From contig OZ017798.1 of assembly GCA_963969395.1 (NCBI GenBank), positions 8,982,173 through 9,046,172 of the forward strand: a DNA stretch of 64,000 nucleotides, given 5' to 3'. This stretch comes from Pseudoscleropodium purum (taxonomy: Eukaryota; Streptophyta; Bryopsida; Hypnales; Brachytheciaceae). Shown one piece after another: positions 1-12,839 of this stretch; positions within the stretch are counted from its first letter, which is position 1, and each line of letters opens with the position of its first letter. The notes under the pieces are model-generated. The model worked only from the letters and a program-made list of their open reading frames with translations. It had not been told where the DNA came from and did no database searches. The translations under genes were made by a program, and so were the position numbers.

Positions 1-1100
1 ATCAAATTGAAGGATGCCAATGATTCGGCCTAGCATCTCATTGGTTTGTACAACTTGGTTATAGATTAGATCATAGTTTTAGAAGTTAAATAAGTTAAGG
101 CACAACTTATGTGAATACAGTTGTTTTTTAAAATAATAAACTAGGGTATCTAATGGATACTGTTATCGATTTATGTTAGGTCTAATATATTGCCAATGTA
201 GTTGTATTTGTACCACTACACAACAATACCATATTATAGTCATTGAAGGAGTTATAGAATGCACACTATAATCCCATATATTATTTGAAAAATTGCTAAA
301 CTAGCACACATTGATCTTGCAATTGGATAGCTAGGGCTTTCAATTCATTCTAAACTAGTTTTAGGAGGCTATATATTTGAGTCAAGATGGTTAATTTTAG
401 GTGAGCTTAGGAGCATGAGCCTGTGAGCCTAAGAGTGTGAATCCATGAGCCTAGAAGACAATACATCTATCTTATAGCTAGGAGTCTATATCATAGAAAT
501 CTTCCATTATTATAGTGTATTGTACGCATAGGTCAATTTCAGCACTTTTTTGCCAAAATAATTTACTTTTTGGAGTTGGACAATTTGGCATCTTAATTTG
601 ATTTCTTGGCTTTTGGCACTTTGCTTTTTCTAATTTTTTAACACTCCTAATTTTGAATTCATTTTTTTTATTCATACGTAAATGTGTTTCTTTTTCTAAA
701 CTTTCTTGAATAATTTTTGGATATTTAGAGTTAGCAACAATGAAAATATTCAGATTTTCAGAAGTAGTTATACAATTTTTAAAATTTTGGATGTGATCCA
801 AAATTTCCTTGATTATTTCTGAAACTACCCTACATGTATGGTAATTGTGTTGTAGGTACCTATATTACAGGTGTTTATATTACATATATTTTAAATGGTT
901 GTAGGATATTTACTTATATATATGCTTAATTCTCACATGCTTGCATTTTAATGCTCACAGACTATCATCATTGCTTTGGACAAGAGTAATTTGAAGCAAT
1001 TTTGGGTCTTTTAACATTGCAAAACTTTAAAACTTTAATCCTTGAGGATCTGTATTTAGTCTCATAATTTGGCCCTCACAGTTTGATATATGAATTGTGC
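1..1100. other. AT-rich gene-poor stretch
   Basis: No convincing gene is visible. The only longer open frame (minus strand, 478-801, 107 codons) is lysine-rich, low in complexity and matches no family I recognise, so I do not call it a gene. Confidence 0.5.
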
Positions 1101-1185
1101 TACTCCCTCTATTTCAAAATAAGACCAATCTTTCATTTATATTTTACCAAGGAAACACTTATCTTATTTTGATACAAAGGAAGTA
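1101..1185. mobile_element. Stowaway-like MITE, 85 bp
   Basis: The left end reads TACTCCCTCTATTTCAAAA and the right end, reverse-complemented, reads TACTTCCTTTGTATCAAAA, so the termini form an imperfect inverted repeat of about 23 bp. Both ends carry TA, as expected for a Stowaway (Tc1/mariner) MITE with TA target duplication. CTCCCTC termini are well known from plant Stowaway families. It has no coding capacity. Confidence 0.7.
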
Positions 1186-1325
1186 CATTGTTATTTGTAT
1201 ACTATCATGATCATTAATTTACTTCAATGTACTAAAAAATATTTGATCAATGTTTTTATTTATCAAATACTACCGATTTCATATTATACTTTACAGTCAG
1301 AAAGAGCTTTGGGGCCCTTCAAGGG

Positions 1326-2275
1326 ATAATCTCTAAAGGACTGAACTGCATTTTTTGGTTGTATAGAATTTTTGGGCAGGTCATTGTGACCAGAAATTTC
1401 CATATTTTAGGCTGAAATTTTTATTAGAACTTGTGGATGAGGAATATCTTTCATATGCAACAAATTTCATGACATTTGGAAATAGGAGTCAAAAGTTATG
1501 GCCCAATATGTTGTTTGTTTCTCAACTCAGGCAGTTTGGGTAGATCTGAAAAATTCACTTTTATCAAAAATAAAAATTTGAAATTGATTTTCTGTATTTA
1601 TATATATGTGTGGAAAGCTTTGAATCATTCCATTTCAATCAATGAGTCACAAATTATGAGGAATTTTAGTTTGTGGGCAATTATGGATTTTGTATTCTAA
1701 AATAAACTTTGAAGTTGTTTATTTCACTCATTTTTCAATATTTTTTGAAAAAAATAAAATCATAGAATGTACATTGTTTATAAGAACATTACAACCATTG
1801 GAATTGACATTTTTCAATTCCATAATCAAATTCTTAACAATTTAGTATTTTGAATCATTCTCTATCTCTTTCTACTTACTATTTTTTTCCTATATATTGT
1901 ACAATTCCAAATGACTTGAAAATTTTCAAGCATGTAAAACTTGTTTAGAAAAACAACTTGTTTAAAAAACGAATCCAAAGAAGCACCACCATTTTGAACA
2001 TTTTTTCATAGAAAAGTGAGTTTGTAAAGTGTAGCTGCCCGGTTTTTTGCAAGGTTAAAAAAAGGATTTTTGCCAATTCAAATGCTAAAATCTTGCAATC
2101 CACATGGTGGAAAGTTCTGAAATTTTTTCTACATCTTTTCAAATCAGATTTCTACAAGATCCTATGGTTATATGTGTCAAAAAAAAAGTTTTTTTTCCAA
2201 AAATTTGGTCCTTGCAGTGAAAATGGAAGTTTTTGAATAGTTTCAAGGAATAGATTCATGGAACTTTAGGGGTTA
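1326..2275 (-). mobile_element. TTAA-flanked ~0.95 kb repeat, copy 1 (inverted)
   Basis: This is an inverted copy of the family also present at 2539-3463 and 32969-33901. The right end reads ACTTTAGGGGTTAA, the reverse complement of the left end of the 32969 copy. The 70 bp inside that end align well with that copy's 5' region. The left end is eroded, with TAATCTCTAAA at the expected place. It has no coding capacity. It is probably a non-autonomous DNA element. Confidence 0.5.
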
Positions 2276-2538
2276 AGAAGGATGAAAAATACGTATCATT
2301 TCCACAAAATATTGAGATTGGAGTGGAGTATAGTAAAGTTCTTCTAATTCATTGATCTTAGTAACAAAATCTTCCTTTGGCAAATATCAATTCTTCCGAT
2401 GTGAATTGGTGTATTGTTTAAGCACAAATTTTTCACCATTTGGCTACAACCCAAAGAAATTGACTATTTTTTTTTAAGGAACTCTTTAGCCAATCAAAAT
2501 AAGTAGATTTCTACTGTATTTCAAGACAAATAGCCAAA

Positions 2539-3463
2539 TTATACTTAAAGTCCTTAGGCCGTTTTTATGTCAAAAACCACTCAAAACTGCCATTTTTGCT
2601 GCATTCACCCAAGAAAACAAAAAAAACATCTTTTTAGAATCTAACTGGAAGATCGTGTACTTCACTTGTCTTAGCTCATGTGGTTAAAGTTTCATGAAGT
2701 TTGACTATATAGATTGGAAGATATTAGCATTCAAAGTTGAAAAAGAAAGTTTTTTTGAACATTGGCCTGTAGTTTCAGATGACTTTGACCACAAATTGTG
2801 GAATTTTTTTGCACTACAAACTTTGAATTAAATTTTTTTTATATTGAAGAATTGAAAGTCTAGGAAAAATAATTAAAAAAAAATACACTTCATTTTCATT
2901 CTCTAAAAACATGCTCAATAGAAGTAGGTTCAAGATTGGAAAAAAACTAAATCGTTAATAACTCCAAGATGGGATTGAAAGACAATAATTCCAAAGGTGA
3001 GATTGTTTTAGCAAGCAAACACAACATTCTCAAAAAAGAAATTGTGAAAAATTGTGAAAATTGCATTCAGAAATGAATCCTAAAAATTATTTTTTCAAGA
3101 AGATGCTGAAATTGCTTGGAAAACAAGATTGTCTTTAGCTTTCTCATTATTAGTCCAAATAGAACGAATCAAAGCTTTATATGTAGATAAAAATGAAACA
3201 TTTTAGAGGAAAAAGAAATTAAAATTTATTTTGATTTTTTGCGATTTTTTTGTACTGATCACTAAATTCAGTTTTAGGCTTTTTGTAGTAAAACTTTTGC
3301 TACTAGGCACCAATTGAAATAAAAATTATATTCACATGTAGGTAATCAATTTTTCTATCTTACAGAAAAAAGTTTCAAAACAATTCACCAAAAATTGAGG
3401 TTACAGGAACCTACCTGAAATCTAATTTGTCCCTCAAGGGAACAATGGGAATTTAGGGATTAA
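2539..3463 (+). mobile_element. TTAA-flanked ~0.93 kb repeat, copy 2
   Basis: This copy is collinear with the repeat inside the permease intron (32969-33901). Shared blocks include the CTTAAAGTCCT start, an AT-rich block around 2810-2960 containing TATATTGAAGAATTG, and an end block CAAGGGAACAATGGG followed by GGATTAA. The copies are about the same length and their ends are inverted relative to each other. No open reading frame is seen. Confidence 0.6.
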
Positions 3464-3699
3464 ATGTCATCTATTTACATATCAATAGGTATCACCAAGT
3501 ATAACATGAGCATTGAAGCAATACTTGAGCTTCTTCATCCAAATGATAAAAGAAACCAATAGTGTGAATGTTCACCAATCGATTGTGAATTATAATTGTG
3601 TACCCTTAGGTGAGCACAACCCCAGAAAAAAATAAAAAAAAGTTCACAAAAATACCCTAAAACACCCTACTTAGCAGACTAGGATTCTAGCAAAGGGGT

Positions 3700-4405
3700 A
3701 CAGAAAAATAAAAAAATGCACGCGAAACAGTCTGTCAGAACGGTCACCGGATTTGAATGCCTGCACCACTCAATCTACGAAAAATAGAACCGAAGTCCCC
3801 ACCCAATGAAAGAGCCCGCAGCAGAGAATGTACAAAGGTGGTAGATTCTCAGCGCCGCAACCAAGTTCAGCGAGATCTACGTAATTTACCAAATGTACGG
3901 TTTCCGTTGAGGGGTACGAGGAAATGAACACCCTGGGTACATGTCAGGAACATTGAAGCTCAACGGGTCTGCTGTGTCCCCTCTCTCCCTCCCTCCCATT
4001 CTTCCCGCTCGGCAGTCTCTCTTGTCTTGCCCCAATCTCGCCATCTCCACATTCATTTGCATTCGTCTCGCCTGTAGTGCCTGCATTCTCGGTTGTAAGC
4101 TGTGTAGCTACCAGCTCTATCAGGAAGTTTTGCTTTGTTCAGAAGGGAGAGAGCTTGGAAGGTTTGGGAAGCGTAGGCAGTGGGGAGCTAGATCAATTCT
4201 TTTATTCTGTTGGAAAGATCGGAAGTCGCCAAGGAGGTTGCTGCCAAGGAAGTTGATGGCATTTGGTTTCTGATACTTTCAATTTCAAATCGGCATTGCA
4301 TTTGCGTTCCTGCTCTTTGAGCTTTTAGCAACACTGGCGCGCGATCCAGTCCTGTTTTCGCCACGGCCGCCGGCTCGGCCTTCGGCTAAAATTCCGGTCG
4401 ATGCC
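3700..4405 (+). promoter_or_regulatory. Upstream region / 5' leader of kinesin copy A
   Basis: Composition switches from AT-rich to clearly GC-richer near 3720 and stays so into the gene. The last part, with ACTGGCGCGCGA around 4330-4350, is recognisable in the leader of copy B, so it is probably transcribed leader or promoter. I see no confident TATA box. The 110-codon open frame at 3941-4273 has no recognisable content and I treat it as chance. Confidence 0.4.
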
Positions 4406-7400
4406 ATGGCTGCACGCACCGAGAAAGAGAAAGGAGTGGCTGTCCAAGTCCTCGTTCGTTGCAGGTGCCGTTTTTGAGTACACTACCTTATTGAAGTAAG
4501 ATTCAATTGGAATGTGGACCTGATTTTCTTAAAGCTGATATGTTTTTTTTCCTGTTCTGCAGACCTCACAGCGAGGATGAGAAGCGATCCAAAGCGCCTC
4601 AAGTCATTTCTTGCAATGAGTCGCGTCGGGAGGTCACTGTACTTCAGAACTTAGCTCGCAATCAAATTGACCGAACGTTCACATTTGATAAGGTATGTTC
4701 GTTTTTCCCAGCAAGATGGCGAAACTGCAGTAGTTTCTGCAAGTAGGTTTGGGAATGTCGGTTAGAGATTTCCCTGCGATCGAATTCGCGTTATCAAGGT
4801 CATTCTTGACAAGGTCGGTTCCTTGTGGCGAACATTTTCTTGATTCTGTACCCGGTAAGATATCAAAAAACGAATACTTCTTGTAAGAAGACCTGGAACA
4901 GAATGATTCAGCCTGCGGAACTGTACCGGGTGTCCTCATACAGAAATCAGAATTCCGATAAAATTTGAGTGTATAGTTTGCATTTGGGGTGATTTTCCAG
5001 TCTGCATCTTTCATTTGGTGCCTTCTTCGCTACTAATTTTCGAGTTGCCTGGCTGAATTCTGTCTGGCCTTCAAAAATGATTCTCAATCCAATGATTGAG
5101 ACGTGGAGTGGTAGAAGTCTCTGTGTCGGGGTCACTATCACACAAGAATTCCCAACTCCGTTGCGAAGCTGGAAACAATACATGCCGTTCCGGTTTCCGC
5201 AGCCACTCGTAGCAGCACGAACTAGATCAGAAACGGCGCATGATATCATAACATAATTTTGCTATGAAGGATGCCCCGAAATTGCCAATCAAGGGAAAGC
5301 TTATACTTGGGCCTGATGGTTTATATTCCTCTTTCGTCGCCTTCAGGTGTTCGGGCCGCAGTCGAGGCAAGAAGACCTGTACGACCAAGCCGTGGTTCCA
5401 ATTGTGAACGAGGTTTTGGAGGGCTATAACTGCACCATTTTCGCGTATGGACAGACTGGCACCGGGAAAACGTACACCATGGAAGGTGCAGGACGAAAGT
5501 CGAAGGTGCGCGAACTGATCTCCCGACAGGGGCAATTCAATAACCGAGTGAATCAGTCCCTGTGTGAGTTTGTCGTGTAGAGGATTGGGTGGCTGAACCC
5601 GAGGGATGGGAGTTGGCAGATGTCTTGAACCCGGTGTGTATTGTGACGCAGACTGGAGACCTTGCAACCGACGCTGGTGTCATTCCTCGCGCCGTGCAAC
5701 AGATTTTTGAGACCCTGGACAGGGACGAACAAGAGTACAGTGTGAAGGTGACGTACCTGGAGCTGTACAATGAAGAGCTGACTGATTTGTTGGCACCTGA
5801 GGAGTACTCGAAGGTGGTGATCGATGAGAAGATCAAGAAGCCCTTGGCGCTGATGGAGGATGGGAAAGGCGGGGTTCTGGTGAGGGGTCTGGAGGAGGAG
5901 ATCGTGACCAGCGCCAATGAGATTTACACCTTGCTGGAGAGGGGTTCGTCGAAGCGTCAGACTGCGGAGACTTTGTTGAACAAGCAGTCCAGGTACGCGT
6001 TCGTGCCATGCATCGATTGGGCTGAATCTCGTGTTTTGATTGAATCCCTCTCGGGTGAGCGGGACTCCGGTGGAAGGAGCTCCTCGCCTGATTGAAGCGA
6101 GGACTTGACATGCGGTGATTAATTTGGCGTGTGAAATTTGCAGTCGTTCTCACTCCATATTCTCGATCTCCATCCACATGAAGGAAACCACTCCTGAGGG
6201 TGAGGAGCTGATGAAGTGTGGGAAGTTGAATTTGGTGGATTTGGCGGGATCGGAGAACATCTCTCGTTCCGGTGCGAAAGATGTAAGTTTTCGGAGCAAG
6301 GCGTGTTCGGCTGTGTCGGGATGGTTTGGATTTGCGGTTCAGGAGGGAGGCAATCAATGATTGGACGTATCGCTGACTGTTGCGAACTTTTGTTTTCAGA
6401 ACCGTGCGCGAGAAGCTGGAGAGATCAACAAGAGTCTCCTTACGCTTGGACGCGTGATCACAGCTCTAGTGGAGCACCTGGGTCACATACCTTACAGGTG
6501 AAGCCCGTTTGATCCAACTGAGTTATTTGATAATTGACGTGTGTTGTTTCGTATCGTCTTGGGAAGCTTGTTGTCGAGTTTGTCCGATGACCCTGTGCGT
6601 TTTCGACGTTCGTTGCAGGGATAGTAAGCTGACGAGACTGCTTCGTGACTCTTTGGGAGGGAAGACGAAGACGTGCATCATTGCGACTGTGTCGCCGTCT
6701 GTGGTGTGTCTGGACGAGACACTGAGCACGCTGGACTACGCCTATCGGGCGAAGAGCATTAAGAACAAACCGGAGGTGCGCGTTTCCCCGAGTCTGCACG
6801 CACTTGTGAAGTCCGCAAGCCCTGTTATGTGCGGTCGAGTGGTCGAGTGCTGGGTATTGGTCTGACTTGCTGAGGTGGTTGTTGCAGGTGAACCAGAAGA
6901 TGATGAAATCCGCGTTCATCAAGGATCTGTACACGGAGATCGAAAGACTCAAATCAGGTGCCCACCTTTTCCTGAGACCCTCTGCGGGAGTCAGTTTGCT
7001 GTCCGCTTCCTTGCTGATATCGATCAGGTAGAAGCGTGTCCGTGGATGCTTGCACTTTTGTATACTTACAGCAATCGGAATCTCCAGTGTCTTTCGTGTA
7101 CTCTCCTCGGAGGTTCTCCTGAATCCTCCCTACGGAGTTCGCGTTCCTACACTCTTACGAGCCTGCCTGACGGATGTGTGTCTGAAACAGAGGTGTATTC
7201 TGCGCGCGAAAGAAATGGCATTTACATTCCACGGGAGCGTTACTTCGAGGAGGAAGCCGAGAAGAAGGTCCGTCAGCCTCCGTGCGCTCTTCATTGCAGC
7301 TCGTCTCAGAAATGATTGTGTTCTTGTGTGTGCTTTCGTTCTTGACGATCAGTCCCTCCACCGTGTTCAATGTCCTAAGGTGGGTCTTGTGGCTTGTTTG

Positions 7401-10400
7401 GACTGTTGGCAGGCTATGGTGGACAAGATCGAGCGCTTGGAATCTGATGTGGAGGCGAGGGATAAGGTATGATAGTTGCCCCTTGCAGGCTGTTCTTTGT
7501 AGTTGCAGAGGTTGTACGTGCGGTGTTGGTGTTTCTGACGGCATGATGTTCTGTGTGCGCAGCAAATCGAGGACTTGCAGATGCTGAATGAAAGTCAGCA
7601 GGAACAGTACTCGGATCTTCTCACGAAGCTGAACCATACCCAGGTAAGGGTTTATGCTGATACTTTTGGTGAGCCTTGCTGGGCTCTGCTCTGCGAGCGC
7701 CTGCGTTGGAGGTGCATGCGGAGGTACATTGTATTGACGGATTGGTGTGCGTTCGGTGTGCAGAAAACGCTTGAGCACACGCAAGACAACCTGCAAGAAA
7801 CGGCAGAGAACCTGAAGCAGGCTAATTTTGCAATAAGGGAGCGGGACTTCGTGATCGCGAATCAGAGAGAAGCAGGTGAGCACTTCATCGCTGACAAGGG
7901 TCCGTTGCATGGAGTGCCAATTGAGTGTAGAGAGTGGACGTGGAAGTGAGACTGATGCGTTATACGTGGTACATCCAGAGAAATCTCTCGTCGGGCGAGC
8001 AGCGGAGTTGAGAAAGGAGCTGGAAGCAACTGTCCAGGATGTGGCAGGGCTGTTCGCCAAGATTGGTACGGTCTCCGTCCTGACCTTCTTGAATTGCTGG
8101 AAGCATGGCGACCTCTGTGCTCGTGCCTGTGGATGGGGCATGAGTGGGGATACTGTTGATGGCTTGGGTCGTGAGATGGATTTGAATGAGATGTGTGGTA
8201 AATTGAGTGTGGTGTCCCCTCTGAGCAGATCGGAAGGAGGAGCTAGAGACGAAGAACCAGAAAGTGGTGGACGCTTTCCAAAGCGGACTCGGAGAACATA
8301 TGGAGGAGCTTCGAGGCCTGGTCGTGGGAGGTGTGGGTGTCCAGCAGCAGCATCTGCGGACTCTGGAGGAGCAACTTCATGCGTTCCTGAAGTTCAAAGA
8401 CCAGGTATTTTTTCGAGAGCATGTGGTTGTCGAGCATGGCGTTTTGGTTCGGGTTCATGGTGCTAAGAACGTGTTCTGGCTTTGTGCGATGTGCAGGCTG
8501 TGTCGGAGCTGAAGCTTAAGCTTGGAGGGTTACAGGAGTTGTATTTGTCGCAGCTGCAGTCATTCCACGCAGCGGTGCTTGCTCACGAGGCAGTGTCCAC
8601 TTCCACGTTTAAGGCGCTGGAGTGTACAGTGGCAGGGCACCCCGCAGCCCTGGAACAGGTGCGCATATTGGGTAACAGTCGCAGAACGGGGGAAGACGAC
8701 AATGGTTGAAATGGATGTTGATGGTATTCTCGTGAGGATTTGTGTGGGCCATTTTTCTGATGGTGTTTTTGTCCTGACCGGAACAGTTGTTGGCGAGCGC
8801 CGTAGCAGATGCACAGAGCGTACTCCACGACCTCGAAGCGAATCTTTCGAGTCAAGGCGAAGAAGTGGCAGCCTTTGCGGAACAGCAGCGTGAGGTAAGT
8901 GCCGTGTTGGTCGCTTGCATGCATGCTATATTTGTTGGCGGTGACATGAGGCGCCTGCGTTGTGATTTCTGAATCCCGTGCGTTGTCTCTCAGGCTGCGC
9001 AAAGGAGCCTTGAAGCAGCGCGGGGTATTACGCAAGTGGTGATGACTTCTCTGTCAACTATGGAGAGCGATGCTGCGAGCTTCCGTGAGCACGTGAATGC
9101 GAGCAGCGCGAGGCACGACGAAGGACTCCTCGATCTGGCCGAGGCCTACGAGGTTGGTTTTCTTTCCGAGTCCCTTGTAGGCAGGATGGCGTGCCATGGT
9201 TTGCCACTGCATTGAAATGGTATTGAAGAGGCTTTTCCACACCGGGAAATGAAATCCCGTAATTGGTGCCAATTTCAGGGGCATAATGTTATGGCGTTCA
9301 TCATCGGGTAGATCTGTGGGATCCTATCGGTATTCGTATAGGAGAAGGATTCCTTGTCGAGTCACGCCCAATGCATTGTTATTGGTCTTTCCGCATGTAG
9401 GTTCGAGGTGCGTGCGCTTTCACTGAAGTAGTGTTGGTTGTGCCCAGGGTCATGCAAGGAAAGAGCACGCCCAGCTGCTGGAGAGCATCTCAGAAATGCT
9501 GTCAACTTCGCTGTCGAATCGGACCCGCCTTGTACGTGAGGTTTTCTTTGTTGGAATGTCTTGTTCCTGTTTGCATGGCGGTCTGAGTGCTGTGTATATT
9601 CATGTCGGGTATGCTCCTGAGTCTTTTCCTGATCTTCGTGGTGAGGAAACTCTGAGCTTGAGCGCGGCGGAAATGGAATGTCTCTGACCCGTGCATTTGA
9701 GGATTTTAACCAGGTTCGAACACGCGTGAAGAAGCTGAGGGAGAATGCAAGGGAAGATTGTGGTGTTGTCGAGCGGGGTCTCGGAAAGATGGAGCAGGAA
9801 GCCTTGAGTGCGAACGGGCAGCTGAGTGGCTTCATCGCCAGTGCCGACGCATCTTCCGTGGAAGATTCAGCCGCGCTGGCCGCCAAGGTTTGTCGAATGG
9901 AGGAGATTCTTGAGTCCTGGTACGTGAGCCTCCAAATTTTTTTCTTCCTCTGTGTGGGCATGGACAGAGCAGATTTGTGGTTGACGAAGCAGGGTTAACT
10001 GAGTTGCGGCAGTTCTGAGCGCTTTGGCGTGTCTGTCTCGTTTCAGTGGCAACCACACATCGACTTCCGGCAGGAAGTGGGAGTCCGCTTACAAGGATAT
10101 CCAAGGGCTCGAGACGTGTCACACCTCTGTTGTGACTTCAATCCTCGGGTGAGTACCTTGTCTTTTCTAGATCCCGGGTAACCCACGGTGTGGTAGCTTG
10201 AGGAGAGGTGATGCTCTCAGCTGGTGCGGACGTGCGGTGCTGACGTAGTGGAATGTTTTCGGGTTTGCAGGGAGGGCCTGGAAGCAAACGTGGATCTGCT
10301 GGTCAACTTTCAAGGACTGGAGGATGCCGCGCAGGTGAAGATCGAAACCGAGAACGGCACCACGGTGGCCTTCATAGATGGTACGCTCTCTTTTCACGCC

Positions 10401-11155
10401 AAACGTGTACGGAGCTTGAATCTTGTCGAATTTATGGAGGTATCCTGAGTCTTTCACGCTATCATGGGAAGGGCTTTCGCAAGCTGAAGCGCAATTTGTA
10501 GGCGTGTTTTCGTCCATGTGTGGGGTGCTTCTGGGGTTTGGGACTCTGTTGGCTGAAATGTGGGTCTCAAGGAGTGGTTGGCCTTACCTGTTTCGGTGGA
10601 CTCGTAGGAACCTGCACTGAAGAGCACGAGGCTGGGTTCCGGATGCAGTCGACCATGGAATCTCAAATCGTTGCAACTACAGAACTTGAGAGCAGTCATG
10701 GGTCGCATGTGGCCGCTGTGGAGGCTCACACTGATCATTATCTGAACGAGGAGTACTCGGTAAGCTTTCTAAGTGCATTTCTTGTACGTGCAGAATGTGG
10801 AAGAACTGCTGTTACTTGGTTGTATTCTGCAGATGATGGGATTCAATATTTGTATTGACGTTGTTCACTTGGCGGTCCCCGGGTGACCAGCTGTTCTCAC
10901 ACTGGGATGGATTTATGGTAATCTATGTGGTGCGTGCAGGAGGATCAACCGACGTGTTCAACTCCCCGGAGACGAGCAATTCAGGTGCCGACCCAGTCTT
11001 CCATCATTGCCTTGTGCACTCCCCCCCTGGACACGTTGCTGAACGAGTTCCGAGCGAAGAATGCTGCCAGTGGCCCTGATAGACTGAGCAAGGTTTTCCC
11101 AGCCATAGAGGCCTCCTTTCGAGACTCGCGAACACCCCTGGTAGCCATCAATTAG
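4406..11155 (+). CDS. Kinesin-5 (BimC/Eg5 family) motor, copy A
   Basis: Plus-end-directed microtubule motor of the kinesin-5 family, which forms bipolar tetramers that crosslink and slide antiparallel microtubules in spindle and phragmoplast. My 23-exon model is 4406-4464, 4563-4692, 5347-5505, 5652-5992, 6144-6282, 6400-6497, 6619-6775, 6888-6957, 7191-7267, 7413-7466, 7563-7643, 7764-7875, 7979-8065, 8229-8404, 8497-8658, 8787-8894, 8994-9152, 9448-9531, 9714-9919, 10047-10148, 10271-10380, 10608-10759 and 10940-11155. All introns are GT-AG and the phases join to 3039 nt, or 1012 aa plus stop, which is normal for plant kinesin-5. The motor domain spans about residues 14-361, with the P-loop GQTGTGKT at 98-105, switch I SSRSH at 229-233, switch II DLAGSE at 262-267, then [12 protein letters not shown] and [15 protein letters not shown] long stalk follows. 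The tail has the BimC box [12 protein letters not shown] (from residue 948), with T949-P a CDK-type site. No disruption is seen. A near-duplicate lies inverted at 39942-46539. Confidence 0.93.
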
Positions 11156-11945
11156 GCCACTTGTTACGGGAGAGAGTAGGTCCGACACCAAAGATTCCAG
11201 GTTGGTCCGTCTGGACATCCTCAAGCGACAACCGGCTTGCCGGCGTTGCCTTTTTGTGGCAATCCTGGGGATGGACCTGGCGCGGATGGAAAGCCGATGA
11301 GGACATGAATGGGGTGGCAAGTCCTGACGGCAGGTTGCAACCTCTGCAACATTGCAAAAGAGGGAAATTGAGAATGTAGTCTTTGGGCTGATATCTTTAA
11401 GGTGTCTTGTGGACGCCACTGGTGTGCCCAGAATACCCTGTATTTTTAGTGACTCGCGTGGTTAAGGAGCTCCAGCGTACTTTTTTTACTGTTGCCGTCA
11501 ACATACCTGTGTATATTTCCGGGGGCATTGAACCGTACCCCTTGGTTCGCATTGTTACCTTAGTACAAACTTCTTGATGGGGAACTCCATGCTTTGACAC
11601 TGGCGATGGACTTCTTGTTCTCCCTTCTTGTGCGTTCAGTTTTCGATAGGTATCCGAGGCGCTGGAGCTGGGTGGCTGAAGTGTAAGCAACTCAGAAGCG
11701 AGACACGTAGTTATTGTTATCTCATGATGAGAATATCAGGTGTTGTCACGGTTAGCTAACTGGAGTGAGGGCAGAAGGCCTTTTGAATTGTCAAGTTTCC
11801 GTAACCGGGAATATGATACCGAAGTGCGTTATAATGCATAATTATGTGTAATGGACACTTCAGTGCAGGAACTTTGTTGTATACATTTTTCAGACCATAT
11901 CTGCGACTCCTTTTGGTTCAGTTTGATTTATCTTGCACAATTATC
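11156..11945 (+). other. 3' UTR / downstream flank of kinesin copy A
   Basis: This non-coding flank is homologous to the flank after copy B (39941 down to about 38850) but with many substitutions and indels. Recognisable shared blocks include the start just after the stop, CGTTATAATGCA near 11830, and GACTCCTTTT near 11905. The homology ends near 11945, which marks the outer end of the duplicated arm on this side. Confidence 0.6.
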
Positions 11946-12839
11946 ATGAACTATAGTCTTCATACAGAAAATTGATCCCCAAAATATATTATATGGAAGG
12001 ATGTTCGGCATAGGTCTAGACCATCTAATCAGGTAGCTTCTGTTTGATCAGTCTGGCACAATACAGTCGCTATCCAGTCATGGAGAGCTCGAATGAGAGC
12101 ACGAATGAATCCATTAATTGACATTACATCTAACTGTTGCCCCTTAAGGATGGATGAAACTCCTCATCATGGGTTCTTGCTTCCACAAGCCCAAGAGATT
12201 TGGGAGTACGTCCAATTCATTTTTCACCATTTGATGGGAGATGTAACAAATAAAAATTCTCATATTAGTTTCAACTTCATTCAAAGCATTTTTGGATTTG
12301 CCTTACCCAAATGGTTTCATTGTCTTTAAACTTTGTGGGTCATGAATTTTTCAAGATAGTATGGTCTTTAATCAATACCGGAATCTCTTGAGTCTTCTCA
12401 GAAAACTCTTTGGGATGCCTAGTTGAAATTTGGTCATGTGGCGCAATTGAAAATGGAGATATTTGGTGGAATTTTGATAGTATTTGGATCCATTCGCCTA
12501 TTCTTCCCCTTAGATTTGGGGATCTTGTTGTTTGGAACAAAAATGCCCCCCCTTCTTTGTTCACCTAGTTTGGTTTTGTCGTTCTTTGTCTATGCTCATT
12601 TCTCTTCATTGTCCAATCTTTTGGCTTGGTTGTTGTGTGCTATGGTTTCTTTATATATATATATATATATATATAAATAATATTATATGGCTATCTACAC
12701 TAATTAGGTCAAAAATTCAAAAGAACAATTAGATTCTTTTCCCTATATCAAAATCTTGTGTCATATAGTCTAAATTATTTAGTCTATGTGTTGAGTCTAA
12801 TAGTCAAAATTTTATAGATCATTGAGAGAGACTATCACT
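11946..12839. other. AT-rich spacer with (TA)n microsatellite
   Basis: No gene recognised. A (TA)n run lies at about 12652-12675. The short open frames here show no family motif. Confidence 0.5.

Noticed and set aside
3941..4273. 110-codon open frame upstream of kinesin copy A
   Set aside because: No motif, not kept upstream of copy B, and it sits in a probable leader or promoter.
7155..8141. Minus-strand open frame of 328 codons (and its mirror image at 42920-43906 on plus)
   Set aside because: It lies antisense to kinesin exons and introns, its sequence has no motif, and it exists in both copies only because the arms are nearly identical.
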